From Flaccisagitta enflata (Eukaryota; Chaetognatha; Sagittoidea; Aphragmophora), in NCBI GenBank assembly GCA_965153355.1, contig OZ231128.1, positions 496,001-560,000 of the forward strand: DNA of 64,000 bases. The letters run 5' to 3'. Below are positions 1-11,758 of the stretch, one piece after another (within the stretch, counting starts at the first letter, position 1; each line of letters starts with the position of its first letter). A model generated the notes under the pieces. The model had not been told where the DNA came from. It was given only the letters and a program-made list of their open reading frames with translations, and did not search any database. A program made the position numbers and the translations under genes.

Positions 1-352
1 AGGAAGAAAACGCGGAAAAAGTATGACTGTCGGAATGCAGTAACGAGAGTTCGTTATGGAGTTTTGAGAGCTTTTTTTCAGAATGACAAAGCAAATTCTG
101 GTAGGCTCGTACCTGGTCATGGTCAATTCACTATGTTATGAAAACCGTAACCACACACTAAAGAACGGTTGACTTGTCGGGGCTGGACCCTACCCACGTC
201 TGTAGTGCTCAGTGTAAGTGGTAGCCTGATGGGTTCCTTTGCCCCTCAGGGGCGCGACGTTTTGCGACAATTCCTAAAAACTGCGGGAGTACTATGGATA
301 TGTACTACTACACATAAAAATAGTAATTGAGTTTTTCTATGTCAGGGTGCAT
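1..352. other. Unexplained flank sequence
   Basis: No convincing open frame, splice pair or repeat is visible here. The stretch near 230-275 (CCCCTCAGGGG followed by GCGACGTTTTGCGAC) faintly resembles the tail of the H2 elements but is too diverged to call. Confidence 0.4.
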
Positions 353-562
353 TGTGGGCCTTGAGGTTGGGATTTGGGCCTCAAGGCTGGGAATTGGGCC
401 TCAAGGCTGGGAATTGGGCCTCAAGGCTGAGATATGGGCCTGGAGGTTGGGGGGAGGGGAGGGTACGAAGAAAAGAGAAGGAGAAGGAGAAGGAAGAGAA
501 AATCTCCATATGTGTGAAAGAATAGGTCATCGATCACTTCGAGGCCGCTGCCCCAAAAGGGG
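353..562 (+). mobile_element. H2 Helentron-like element, one-ended fragment
   Basis: Several roughly 20-bp units of the GGGCCTCAAGGCTGGG type (353-450) run into a purine-rich stretch and then an H2 inner end: AATAGGTCATCGATCAC followed by GAGGCCGCTGCCCC at 541-554. In full copies this order is core, inner arm, subterminal end. The matching opposite arm is not visible, so this copy is truncated or has lost one arm. Confidence 0.55.
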
Positions 563-874
563 TCGCCAGGGTAGCCATGGCGACCGTTTTCGGACACAAA
601 TAAGAGATTTCATCAAAACATGTTTTATGTTTTAGTTTTTCTTCATTTTGATTTGCTAATAACTCTGAGGACACGGGAGGGGGTTCAGGGTGTGTCTCAA
701 CATTCAAATGATTGAAACTAACAATCTTTCAATTTGCATTAATTTCCATTTGGACTGGTGATGCATCATTACTGACAGGCACATCATGGATTTGTTAAAC
801 ACATATGTGGCATGTGTAGTAAGACGAGTTTTCGCGCGTTTTACGCACGTTGCCACATGAGGCGCAGGAGGCAC

Positions 875-1010
875 ATGAGGCTTGGGAAGCACAGGGGGCG
901 CATGGGGCGCATGGGGCGCAGGGGGCGCAGTGGGCGCAGTGGGCGCAGGGGGTGCAGAGGGCGCAGGGGGCGCAGTGGGCGCAGGGGGCGCAGTGGGCGC
1001 AGGGGGGCGC
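875..1010. repeat. GC-rich minisatellite, 8-9 bp GGGCGCAG units
   Basis: Degenerate tandem array of GGGCGCAG/GGGCGCAT units. Open frames here on both strands (alanine/glycine/arginine-rich on one, proline/alanine on the other) are products of the repeat and are not considered genes. Confidence 0.8.
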
Positions 1011-1128
1011 AAGGCGGTGCGATTGGCGATCACGCTCCCGACCGATGACCTTTTGGCGCTCGGTCATCTGCGTCTGCGCCAAGTCAGGAACCTGGGCTAC
1101 ATTACGTGACATGACCCTGGGATCGATG

Positions 1129-1884
<756 letters not shown>

Positions 1885-2055
1885 TGCCAACGCCGAGTCA
1901 CGTGACTTGATCCTCGGATCGACACTAGATCAGCTTTGGAGAGAGAAACAGAGGCTGGCAACATGAAAATCAGAAGCGGACCGAAAGAATTGGCGACCAA
2001 CGACACATTTACGATACATTTACGACATATTTACGATACATTTTTGATACATCTA

Positions 2056-2644
2056 CAGGGTGTATCATGCCAAATTAGATTTAAGAAAACGATGGCATTC
2101 TGCTTCTAAAAGTGCAAAAATAGATCTGAAAAAAGATTCAAAGAGTATACAAGCTCTGGTTTTTTGTGTAAAGATTTTATGAGTCTGGGTCAAATATTTT
2201 AGCCATAACATTAATTTGAAGTGAACTGAGCATTTAGAGGAGAAGCTTTTTGGATATGATTGTGATGCTGAAAGCTTTTCTTTGAATTGCTGTCATTTCT
2301 AAATGGCTTGAGCCACATTTGCCAGATTGGTGTCAAATCAAAGAAAATTTGATAAGCTTTAATTTGGGACCAATCTGGCATCTGTAACTTAAGTCGTTTA
2401 GAAATGAGAGCAATTCAAAAAGAAACTTTCAGAATCAAAATCATGTTCAAAGTGCTTCTCCTCTAAATGCTCAATTTATTTCAAATTGATATTGTGGCTA
2501 CAATATTTGACCCAGACCCATGAAATTTTTACACAAAAAACTGGAGCTCATGTGCTCTTTGAATCTTTTTTAAAAATTATTTTTGCTTTTTTAAAAGCAG
2601 AATGTCATCGTTTTCTTATATCTAATTTGGCATGATACACCCTG
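2056..2644. mobile_element. Palindromic MITE, Tc1/mariner-like ends, TA target site
   Basis: Begins CAGGGTGTATCATGCC and ends with its complement GGCATGATACACCCTG, flanked on both sides by TA (2054-2055, 2645-2646). Inversion symmetry runs through the whole 589 bp, so the element is essentially one long imperfect palindrome centred near 2350. TA flanks and CAGGGTGT ends are typical of Tc1/mariner-derived MITEs; no transposase is present. The centre holds the GGGACCAATCTGG motif seen in other palindromes of the window. Confidence 0.8.
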
Positions 2645-2646
2645 TA

Positions 2647-3066
2647 CGATACATTTACGAAAGCGGACTAGCGCCAGAAGGGTGTGTCCGTCCATTGGTA
2701 GTAACGTTATTTGTTATTTCGGGTTACTTGTTATTCCGGGTTATTTGCTATTTCGGAATGATTTCTTCCTGAGATTCCTTCCTAAATTTTGGAATCATAA
2801 AACCAAAATCCAGGTGGTTAAACTGTTGGTCTTTGAGTATAATGATTAATGAGTAATGAATTGTAAACATATTCATGTTTCTTTGACATATGGCTTTTGC
2901 TTCGGAGCTGCTGCAATCCACATTTGAATTCTCGTTTGACTTTCGTTTGACTTTTCTTATTGCCATCTTTTGCCTCTCCTTAAGGCCTTATTCTATTTCC
3001 CTCCTTTTTTTCCTTCTTTGCTTTCTCGCTAAATCTGAATTCATACCTTTTTTCTCTTTTCTTTTT
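2647..3066. other. Unexplained flank, AT-rich
   Basis: Includes short repeats of the TTGTTATTTCGGGTTA type at 2700-2760 and otherwise no recognisable gene or element. A forward frame crosses it into the H1 copy at 3067 and is an artefact of that repeat. Confidence 0.4.
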
Positions 3067-3276
3067 AGTCGCGTGCTACGCGACTCTACACCCCACTTTG
3101 TCCGTCCGTCCGTCCGTCGGTCCGTCGGTCGGTCCGTCCGTCCGTCCGTCACACTTTACTTTTTTTTTTGTTTTTGCGGTTTTTGGCCTCACTGCTCCTG
3201 CCCAAATGATGGAGTGACCTCAATTATGGCCCCTGCCCACCCGCACGCGACTGGGGTAGCCGTGTATCCGGCCTTG
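3067..3276 (+). mobile_element. H1 Helentron-like element (GTCGCGTGC subfamily), complete
   Basis: Starts AGTCGCGTGCTACGCGACT after a T run. A GTCC/GGTC microsatellite follows, and it ends CCCGCACGCGACT, GGGGTAGCCG, TGTATCCGGCCTTG before another T run. The outer motif GTCGCGTGC is complementary to the subterminal GCACGCGAC, and GCCG/CGGC forms a small hairpin at the far end. The H1 rows below use the same layout; + means the terminal motif comes first. No protein is encoded. Confidence 0.8.
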
Positions 3277-3295
3277 TTTTTTTTTCTTTTTTGTT

Positions 3296-3298
<3 letters not shown>

Positions 3299-3389
<91 letters not shown>
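3299..3389. repeat. (CT)n microsatellite
   Basis: Pure CT repeat of about 90 bp directly between an H1 and an H2 element. The Ser-Leu frames across it are artefacts. Confidence 0.95.
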
Positions 3390-3393
<4 letters not shown>

Positions 3394-3399
3394 TTTTTT

Positions 3400-3913
3400 G
3401 GGCAGCGGCCCCGAAGGGGACGAAGTCCTGTAGAACACAGGGGGACTTTCGTTCGTCATTCCGTCCGTTCGTCCGTTCGTCCCCCCCAGGCCCTCTCAGG
3501 CCTGAAATCTGCTCTCTTAGGCCTGAAATCTGTCCTCTCAGACCTGAAATCTGCCCTTTAAGGCCTGAAATCTGCCCTCTCAGGCCTGAAATCTGCTCTT
3601 AGGCCTAAAATCTGTCCTCTCAGGCCTGAAATCTGCCCTCACAGATTCAAGGCCTGAGGGGGCAGATTTCGGGTCTGAGAGGGTAAGTTTCAGGCCTGAG
3701 AGGGCAGATTTTGGGCCTGAGAGGGCCTGGGGGGAACGGACGGAGGAATGGACGGATGGACGGATGGACGGAATGACAAACGAAAGTCCCCCTGTGTTCT
3801 ACAGGACTTCGTCCCCTTCGGGGCCGCTGCCCTGCTTCCTCTCACTCGATCTTACAATCACGCAAAGCAGGGCAACGGGTATCGCTGACCACATATTGCC
3901 CTTGGGCGACCTG
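3400..3913 (+). mobile_element. H2 Helentron-like element, complete copy
   Basis: About 65 bp at 3400-3470 beginning GGGCAGCGGCCCCGAAGG are repeated inverted at 3761-3833. Each arm contains two hairpins (CGGCCCC-GAAG-GGGACG and CCTGT-AGAAC-ACAGG). Between the arms lie about 22-bp AGGCCTGAAATCTGCCCTCTC units that reverse orientation midway. An 80-bp tail follows the right arm (GCAGGGCAACGGGTATCGC onward) and ends GGGCGACCTG before TT; the left end abuts a T run. Terminal on the left, subterminal on the right and T/T flanks match Helentron organisation. No coding sequence. Confidence 0.75.
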
Positions 3914-3979
3914 TTCGCCCGTGATATTTGTCTGACCTTGGCTTTGTGTCAAACTGTTAATCAATCTGTTTGTGCAACA

Positions 3980-4191
3980 GGTCCAAGTCCTCTCTTAAGG
4001 CTAAAATCCCATCTTTGACTGGGATTTGGGCCTTAAGACTGGGCCTCGAGTCTGAGATATGGGCCTGGAGGTTGGGGGTGGGGGCGAAAATACCCCTTTG
4101 GGACCGCTGCGCTGCTCTCACCCTCAACTACAATCATAACCCACTTAAGCAGGGAACGGGTACCGCTGACCGCCTAACGCTTTTGCGACCT
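3980..4191 (+). mobile_element. H2 element fragment with tail
   Basis: Core units (GGGATTTGGGCCTTAAGACT), a decayed right arm (GGGACCGCTGCGCTGC at 4103-4118) and the H2 tail (AAGCAGGGAACGGGTACCGC, then GCTTTTGCGACCT) are recognisable. The left arm is missing. Confidence 0.55.
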
Positions 4192-4204
4192 TTCAAATTG
4201 CACA

Positions 4205-4330
4205 GCTGAGGGCTGAGTTCATGAGCAACACAACGGAGCTTGTGACAGAAACAGGTTCATGTGATGAAGTAGTAGTTTTGGGGCTGTAAAATTATGGGTA
4301 CTAAATACGCCCTATACCGGACAAAAGTTC
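4205..4330. other. Unexplained spacer
   Basis: Short unique stretch between two H2 fragments; nothing recognisable. Confidence 0.4.
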
Positions 4331-4656
4331 TCAAATCAGCTCCTCAAGTCTCGAATCAGCCCCCTCAAGGCTCAAATCAACCTTCATGTGCCTGAAATCA
4401 GCTTTCCTAGGCCTTGAAGACCTCAAATTTACCCTCCTACGCCTCAAGTTCACCCTCCTAAGCCTCAAGTTAGCCGTTCTAGGCTTTATATTTGTCCCTT
4501 CTGGCCTCATGTAGTCATGCTGGTTCTCCTAGGCCTTAAATCAGTCGTCCAAGGCAATTGTCAGCTCATTAAAACCTCCAATCACACCTCCCAGGCCTCC
4601 AATCAGTCCTTCCGGGCCTCAAGCCAAATCTCAATTCATCTGAGAGGATTCATAGG

Positions 4657-5039
4657 CAGGCCTGATTTTAAATATTTTTTTGATTGAGCTAGTCGGGCTT
4701 GCTCCCCACAATTTGACAGAGCCCGACAGGAAAACCATGAGCCCAGTAGAAATATCATGCCAAATTTTATCATCATATCAGCCTAGATTTCTAAAAACAG
4801 CAACTGGTGATGTGATGCAATGATAAAAGAATAAAAACGATGATGATTCAGTTTTAAAAAGAAATCGAAAAATGACTCAAAACTTAATGATTTTTCAAAT
4901 ATTTTACTCAACCAGCGTGAGCACTTTGAACCCAATCAAAACAGAAAGAGCCAGCCGAGCTCAGAGCTTGCAAAACATGAGAGCCCGAGAGCAAAATAGA
5001 GAGCATTGGGCTCGCGGGCTCGCTCTAAAATCAGGCCTG
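4657..5039. mobile_element. Short TIR element, present only in the left arm
   Basis: Bounded by CAGGCCTGATTTTA and its exact complement TAAAATCAGGCCTG (14 bp). The right arm has the uninterrupted sequence (GGATTCATAGG joined to TCATCAGCTCC). Flanking ATTCATAG and AATCATAA look like an imperfect 8-bp target duplication. CAGG-type ends and 8 bp suggest hAT, but the exact boundary is uncertain. Non-coding. Confidence 0.65.
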
Positions 5040-5162
5040 ATTAAATCATAAGTCATCAGCTCCTACGGGGCCGCTGTTATCATTAGTAAGGTATTAGTAA
5101 TTAGTAATAACCAGGGTGTCACAAAGTGCCCGAGCACGCGAGCGGCGCTCGTAGGAAGCTAG

Positions 5163-5408
5163 CTAGGCTGGTAGGAAGGGAAGGGGGGAAGAAGGAGAGA
5201 AAGAAAAAAAAGAGGAAGAAGGAAAGAAGAAAACGAAGGAAAAGGAAGGAAAAGGAAGGAAAAGAAAGAAAAAGGAAGGAAGAAGAAGGAAAGAGGAAGG
5301 AAGGAAGGAAGGAAGGAAGGAAGAAGAAAGGCAGAAAAAGTGTTTATAAAGGAAGGAAGGAAGGAAGGAAGGAAGGAAGGAAGGAAGGAAGGAAGGAAGG
5401 AAGGAAAA
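5163..5408. repeat. (GGAA)n-rich microsatellite
   Basis: GGAA/GAAA repeats with an interruption AGTGTTTATAAAGG near 5339. The Arg/Lys/Glu and Phe/Leu/Ser frames are artefacts. Confidence 0.9.
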
Positions 5409-5990
5409 TAGTCGCAAAAGCGTTACATGGTCAGCGGTACCCGATGCCCCTAAGTTAGTGTATGTGGGAATGAGATTGTGAGAGGGGCAGCGGCCCCGGA
5501 GGGGCCGATGACCTATGATTCCACATAGGACAATTTTCTCCGGTTTGAGAGGCTGGTTTGGAGGGCTGAGAGGCCTGATTTTGGCTCTGAAAGGTCTGAT
5601 TTAGGGTGTAAGAGGCGAGGTTTGGGGTCTGAGAGGCTAGATTTGGGATCTGAAAGGCCTTATTTGGGTCTGAGGGGTCTAATTTGGGGTCTGAAAAGCC
5701 TGACATGGGGTCTGGGGCCTGATTTGGATCTGAGAGGCCTAATTTGGGGTCTGAGAAGCTTGATCTGGGGTCTGGGAGGTCTGATTTGGGTTCTGGGAGG
5801 CCTGATTTGAGGTCTGAGAAGCCTGATTTGGGGTCAGAAAGGTCTGATTTGGAGTTGAAAAGGCCTGATTTGGGGTCTGAGAGGCTTTATTTGAGGCTTG
5901 GGGGAGGGGGGGACGGACGGACGGACGGAAACCGGAGAAAATTGCCCTATGTGGAATCATAGGTCATCGGCCCCTCCGGGGCCGCTGCCC
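5409..5990 (-). mobile_element. H2 Helentron-like element, complete copy, minus orientation
   Basis: Read on the minus strand it starts GGGCAGCGGCCCCGGAGG at 5990, continues with hairpin CCTATG-ATTCCA-CATAGG, about 22-bp GGGTCTGAGAGGCCTGATTT units, the inverted arm at 5486-5545, and a tail ending GCTTTTGCGACTA before TTTT at 5409. The arm hairpin differs in sequence from the copy at 3400 (there CCTGT/ACAGG) but the pairing is kept. Nested in the hAT-like element at 5112-7162. Confidence 0.75.
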
Positions 5991-6526
5991 AAAAGGAGGG
6001 AAAGAAGGAAAAAAGGAATGGAAGAAGCAAAGAAGTGAGGGAGGAAGGAAGGGAGGGAAATAGAAAAGATGGAAAAAAGGAAATAAGGAAGGGAAGAAGA
6101 AAAGAAGGAAAGGAGGAAGGAAGGAAGGAAGAAGAAAGGCAGAAAAAGTTTTTCCCTCTTATTTTTAAAGGGAGGAAGGAAGGAAGGAAGGAAGGAAGGA
6201 AAGAAGAAAGGAAGGAAGGAAGGAAGGAAGGAAGGAAGGAAGGAAGGGAATGAGTGGAAGAAAAAGTTTTCCTCTTACTGTTTTTAAAGGAAGGAAGGAA
6301 GGAGGGGAAGGAGGAAAGACATTAGGAAGGAAGGAAGGAAGGAAAGAAGAAAGAAAGGAGAGAAGGAAGGAGAGAAGGAAGGAAGGTAGGCAGGGAGGAA
6401 GTAGGAAGAAAGGCAGAGCAACTTTTTTTCCTCCCGTTTTTAAAGGAAGGAGGGAACAAATGAAGGAAGGAAGGAAAGAGAGGAGGAAAGGAGGGAGCAA
6501 GGAGGAAGAGAGCCAGAATGGTTTTA
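5991..6526. repeat. Composite (GGAAG)n repeats with a recurring interruption
   Basis: GGAA-type runs are interrupted several times by the same module, GGCAGAAAAAGTTTTTCC followed by a short pyrimidine stretch and TTTTTAAAGG (about 6137, 6257, 6411). This is a higher-order repeat unit, not independent microsatellites. Confidence 0.75.
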
Positions 6527-6766
6527 AGTTGCGGACACGCAACTCTATAAGAGGCTTTGTCCATCCGTCCGTCTGTCAGTCTGTCGGTCGGTCATTCTGT
6601 AGGTCTGTTGGTCCATCGGTCAGTCCATAATGATCGAGTGGAAAAACAAGCGTTTTGGATACTTTTTGTGTATGTTTGTGTGTGAGGGGTGAGGATTGGG
6701 GTTTGGTTGGGGGTTGGAAGCCCCTGCCCACCCGTCCGCAACAATATTGTGACCCTGTGTCACTTG
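6527..6766 (+). mobile_element. H1 element (GTTGCGGAC subfamily), complete
   Basis: Terminal motif AGTTGCGGACACGCAACT; subterminal complement GTCCGCAAC; far hairpin GTGAC/GTCAC (here GTGACCCTGTGTCAC) followed by TTG and a T run. Internal GTCC/GGTC repeats and the GGGGTTGG/GCCCCTGCCCACCCG stretch identify the subfamily. Confidence 0.8.
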
Positions 6767-7111
6767 TTTTTTCCATCGTATGTAAAGTCTTCTTAAATAC
6801 ATGTTTGTATAGATGAAATTCTAGTTTATACGAATATAAAGCCTTAAAAATCCCAGCCTCAAGGCCCAGAACCCCCGCCTTAGGGCCCAAATCTCAACCT
6901 CTGGGTACTGGAATAATAAGTGTTGAAGTGTCTCTACCCTAAGGGCCAAAAAATTCTCTATGATTCCTATCAGCTCAAGCATGGGTATCGTTTGGGACTC
7001 TGTCCCTCTCACCATCTCATTCCCTCATGCACTAATACTTTGTGACTTGGTATATCATGTAACATAAGGCATTCAACTTGCGGTAATCATACGCATATCC
7101 AGTAGGAAGGG
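6767..7111. other. Interior of the hAT-like element
   Basis: Contains a few degenerate H2-like units (CCTCAAGGCCCAGAACC type, 6850-6960) and otherwise unique sequence. No coding signal recognised. Confidence 0.45.
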
Positions 7112-7330
7112 ACAGGCGGAGGATTTTTGCTCGTAGGAAGCAAAAAATTTTGTGACACCCTGGTAATAACTATAAAGATAATGGGGCATCGGGATCCGCT
7201 GACCATATGACGTATGTTGAAGCGACCTGTTTCTTCCCTTCCCTCATCTCTCTTCCCCCTTTTCCCGCCCCTCATCAATTTTCCCATTTCGTTTCCAACA
7301 ACTTCGACGATCAAATCGTAAACTCACTCT

Positions 7331-7811
<481 letters not shown>

Positions 7812-7892
7812 AGTCTGTAGCCTCATTTTCTCCTTATTCCACATTTGAAAATCGGTTTTTGTGGGCAACTTCGTCTTTTACGCGAAAATGAG

Positions 7893-8269
7893 CCAATTGC
7901 CGTCACAAAACTGGGCTCTCGATCGTCTGCCTTTCTGTCTGTCTGTCTGTCTGTCTCTTTGAGCCAACTGCCGTCACAGAACTGCTCTCGATCGTCTGTC
8001 TGTCTGTCTGTCTGTCTGTCTTTCTGTCTGTCTCTTTGAGCCAATTGCTGTCACAAAACTGCTCTCGATTGTCTGTCTGTCTGTCTTTCTGTCTGTCTCT
8101 TTGAGCCAATTGCCGTCACAAAACTGCTCTCGATCGTCTGTCTGTCTGTCTTTCTGTCTGTCTCTTTGAGCCAATTGCCGTCATAAAACTGCTCTCGATC
8201 GTCTGTCTGTCTGTCTTTCTGTCTGTTTGTCTCTTTGAGCCAATTGCCGTCACAAAACTGCTCTCGATC

Positions 8270-8331
<62 letters not shown>

Positions 8332-8642
8332 TTGAGCCAACTGCCGTCACAGAACTGCTCTCGATCGTCTGTCTGTCTGTCTGTCTGTCTGTCTTTCTGT
8401 CTGTCTCTTTGAGCCAATTGCTGTCACAAAACTGCTCTCGATTGTCTGTCTGTCTGTCTTTCTGTCTGTCTCTTTGAGCCAATTGCCGTCACAAAACTGC
8501 TCTCGATCGTCTGTCTGTCTGTCTTTCTGTCTGTCTCTTTGAGCCAATTGCCGTCATAAAACTGCTCTCGATCGTCTGTCTGTCTGTCTTTCTGTCTGTT
8601 TGTCTCTTTGAGCCAATTGCCGTCACAAAACTGCTCTCGATC

Positions 8643-8696
<54 letters not shown>

Positions 8697-8731
8697 TTGA
8701 GCCTATTGCCGTCACAAAACTGCTCTCGATC

Positions 8732-8777
<46 letters not shown>

Positions 8778-8828
8778 ATCTCTGTCTGTCTCTTTGAGCC
8801 AATTGCCGTCACAAAACTGCTCTCGATC

Positions 8829-8880
<52 letters not shown>

Positions 8881-8945
8881 TTCTGTCTGTCTGTATCTCT
8901 GTCTGTCTCTTTGAGCCAATTACCGTCACAAAACTGCTCTCGATC

Positions 8946-9011
<66 letters not shown>

Positions 9012-9046
9012 TTGAGCCAATTGCCGTCACAAAACTGCTCTCGATC

Positions 9047-9104
<58 letters not shown>

Positions 9105-9155
9105 ATCTCTGTCTGTCTCTTTGAGCCAATTGCCGTCACAAAACTGCTCTCGATC

Positions 9156-9217
<62 letters not shown>

Positions 9218-9252
9218 TTGAGCCAATTGCCGTCACAAAACTGCTCTCGATC

Positions 9253-9318
<66 letters not shown>

Positions 9319-9364
9319 ATCTGTCTGTCTCTCTCTTTGAGCCAATTGCCGTCTGCTCTCGATC

Positions 9365-9430
<66 letters not shown>

Positions 9431-9469
9431 TTGGGTCTTTCAATTGCCGTCACAAAACTGCTCTCGATC

Positions 9470-9531
<62 letters not shown>

Positions 9532-9582
9532 ATCTCTGTCTGTCTCTTTGAGCCTATTGCCGTCACAAAACTGCTCTCGATC

Positions 9583-9644
<62 letters not shown>

Positions 9645-9679
9645 TTGAGCCAATTGCCGTCACAAAACTGCTCTCGATC

Positions 9680-9741
<62 letters not shown>

Positions 9742-9792
9742 ATCTCTGTCTGTCTCTTTGAGCCTATTGCCGTCACAAAACTGCTCTCGATC

Positions 9793-9866
<74 letters not shown>

Positions 9867-10040
9867 ATCTCTGAGTCTGTCTCTTTGAGCCTATTGCCGT
9901 CACAAAACTGCTCGATCGTCTGTCTGTCTGTCTATACTGTCTGTCTGTCTGTCTGTCCATATTTTGTCATAATGTGTCTGTCTGTCTGTATCTCTGTCTG
10001 TCTCTTTGAGCCAATTGCCGTCACAAAACTGCTCTCGATC

Positions 10041-10082
<42 letters not shown>

Positions 10083-10133
10083 ATCTCTGTCTGTCTCTTT
10101 GAGCCTATTGCCGTCACAAAACTGCTCTCGATC

Positions 10134-10183
<50 letters not shown>

Positions 10184-10223
10184 TTGAGTCAATTGCCGTC
10201 ACAAAACTGCTCTCGATCGTCTA

Positions 10224-10267
<44 letters not shown>

Positions 10268-10269
10268 CC

Positions 10270-10304
<35 letters not shown>

Positions 10305-10339
10305 TTGAGCCAATTGCCGTCACAAAACTGCTCTCGATC

Positions 10340-10389
<50 letters not shown>

Positions 10390-10440
10390 ATCTCTGTCTG
10401 TCTCTTTGAGCCTATTGCCGTCACAAAACTGCTCTCGATC

Positions 10441-10506
<66 letters not shown>

Positions 10507-10541
10507 TTGAGCCAATTGCCGTCACAAAACTGCTCTCGATC

Positions 10542-10599
<58 letters not shown>

Positions 10600-10650
10600 A
10601 TCTCTGTCTGTCTCTTTGAGCCTATTGCCATCACAAAACTGCTCTCGATC

Positions 10651-10716
<66 letters not shown>

Positions 10717-10766
10717 ATCTCTGTCTGTCTCTTTGAGCCAATTGCCGTCACAAAACTGCTCTCGGT
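7893..10766. repeat. 2.9-kb minisatellite: conserved 34-bp block plus (TCTG)n
   Basis: About 31 units, each with GAGCCAATTGCCGTCACA, then AAACTGCTCTCGATCG, then a variable run of TCTG and TCTCTTT. TCTG runs are 4-6 repeats in early units and up to about 20 later, where a TATC interruption also becomes common. Four consecutive units at about 7975-8345 recur with the same private variants at about 8340-8700, showing a block duplication of about 373 bp. The right arm carries only about three units. The Asp-Arg-Gln-Thr and Cys-Leu-Ser-Val frames are artefacts. Confidence 0.92.
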
Positions 10767-10899
10767 CGTCGCCAACCGACAATTTTCCCGAACTGTCATT
10801 GGGGTGTGTTTCCGCTTTCCAGTGACGACAGAAAACGCGATTGTTCCCGCTGATCGCGTTTTCAGTGTGAACACATATTTGTGAATTTAAACTGTCCTA

Positions 10900-11387
10900 C
10901 CAATAAAGGCGGCTAATCGCCGTAGGAATAAAGTCGTAAATACTGACAGAAAAAATGAGAGTTGTGGACAGGTGGACAGGGGCATCCAACCCCTATCCAC
11001 ACCCCAACCTCAACCTCCACACACAAGCATCTAGACCCCTTGTTTTTCAATTTTCGACTTGGACGAATAACGGACCAACAGACCAATGGATTGACTGACG
11101 GATAAAGCTTCTCAAAGAGTCGGGAGTTGAAATGAGAGATAGACTGTGCTGCCAGGATGCACAATTATCACCTGGAATATTTCAAAGTTCAATCAGACTT
11201 CAACTAACTCGATTCCTTGTTTTTGTGAAAAATGTGAAAAATGCGGAAAAATAAAAAAGATTCAAAAAGTTGTAGCTAAAATACTAACAATCACACAGAA
11301 TTCTGCTCGGCGTCATCTGAAAAGGGGAAAATCTATTTCCGCCGTAGGTCTCAAAAAGCCGAAGTTATTCTTCGACTTTTTTCCAAA
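10900..11387. mobile_element. Hairpin-ended non-autonomous element, copy 1
   Basis: Left end region: GGCGGCTAATCGCC hairpin followed by GTAGGAATAAAGTCGTAAA. Right end region: a GCCGAAG/CTTCGAC hairpin followed by TTTTTTCC. The right arm reads straight through (CTGTCCTATTAAGGAGTG), so this is an insertion. A second copy at 23420-24250 shares both end hairpins. No superfamily assigned. A decayed H1 element occupies about 10955-11127. Confidence 0.6.
10955..11127 (-). mobile_element. Decayed H1 element (GTTGCGGAC subfamily)
   Basis: GTTGTGGACAGGTGGACAGG, then GGGCATCCAACCC, then GACCAACAGACC repeats and AAAGAGTCGGGAGTTG match the subfamily layout on the minus strand, but the terminal motif is heavily mutated. 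Confidence 0.5.
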
Positions 11388-11551
11388 TTAAGGAGTGAGT
11401 GAAGAGAATGAGTGAGCAGGTGAATGGAATGTACCACAGCAAAGCACTGCAGGGCGAGTGAACAGTGCCAGTGAACGAACGTAGCGAGCGTCCGAGTGGC
11501 CCGTTAAAAAAGTGATTGTCCTCCCTCCGTCTCTCCATTTTATCTCTTTTT

Positions 11552-11747
11552 AGTCGCGTGCACGCGACTCTACAACCCGCTTTGTCCGTCCGTCGGTCCG
11601 TTGGTCGGTTGGTCTGTTGGTCCATCACGTTTACTTTTTTTTATGATTTTATTTCTTTGACCTCACAGCTTGCCCAAATGGTCTAGTGACCTCAAATATG
11701 GCCCTGCCCACCCGCACGCGACTTTGGTAGCCGTGTATCCGGCCTTG
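11552..11747 (+). mobile_element. H1 element (GTCGCGTGC subfamily), complete
   Basis: AGTCGCGTGCACGCGACT is a perfect 18-bp palindrome at the terminus. The subterminal GCACGCGAC and hairpin GCCGTGTATCCGGC precede CTTG and a T run. T runs flank both sides. It is absent from the right arm. Confidence 0.8.
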
Positions 11748-11758
11748 TTTTTCATCTA

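Larger units (their letters stand above)
5112..7162. mobile_element. 2.05-kb non-autonomous hAT-like element with perfect 8-bp TSD
   Basis: Ends are CAGGGTGTCACAAA and TTTGTGACACCCTG, flanked by identical GTAATAAC (5104-5111 and 7163-7170). The right arm near 52425-52445 has the empty site. Just inside the ends is a second inverted block (GCTCGTAGGAAGC on both sides). The interior contains GGAA/GGAAG repeats, a whole H2 element (5409-5990) and an H1 element (6527-6766). No transposase frame is present. Assignment to hAT rests on TSD length and end sequence only. Confidence 0.75.
4330..7229 (+). mobile_element. H2 element split by two later insertions
   Basis: Core units of the AGGCCTCAAATCAGCC type run from about 4330. 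The right arm reads TCATCAGCTCCTACGG, GGCCGCTG near 5055-5080. The tail GGGGCATCGGGATCCGC, ending AGCGACCTG before TTT, appears only at 7185-7229, because a 2-kb hAT-like element (5112-7162) sits between. A second insertion (4657-5039) splits the arm. Removing both gives a normal H2 layout, which matches the uninterrupted version at 52372-52505. Confidence 0.65.
10801..11520 (+). mobile_element. Harbinger-like GAGCGA-rich MITE, interrupted
   Basis: Starts GGGGTGTGTTTCCGC, continues with GTGTGAACACATATTTG and, after an insertion (10900-11387), the GAGTGAGTGAAGAGAATGAG core and GTGGCCCGTTAAAAAAG end. It corresponds to 50553-51552 in the right arm, where a different element interrupts it. The final CTAGAAAC end is missing in this copy. 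Confidence 0.65.

Noticed and set aside
7893-10766. Repeat/spacer-like periodicity resembling a CRISPR array
   Set aside because: The variable parts are TCTG microsatellite runs of differing length, not unique spacers, the setting is eukaryotic, and no cas-like gene is near.
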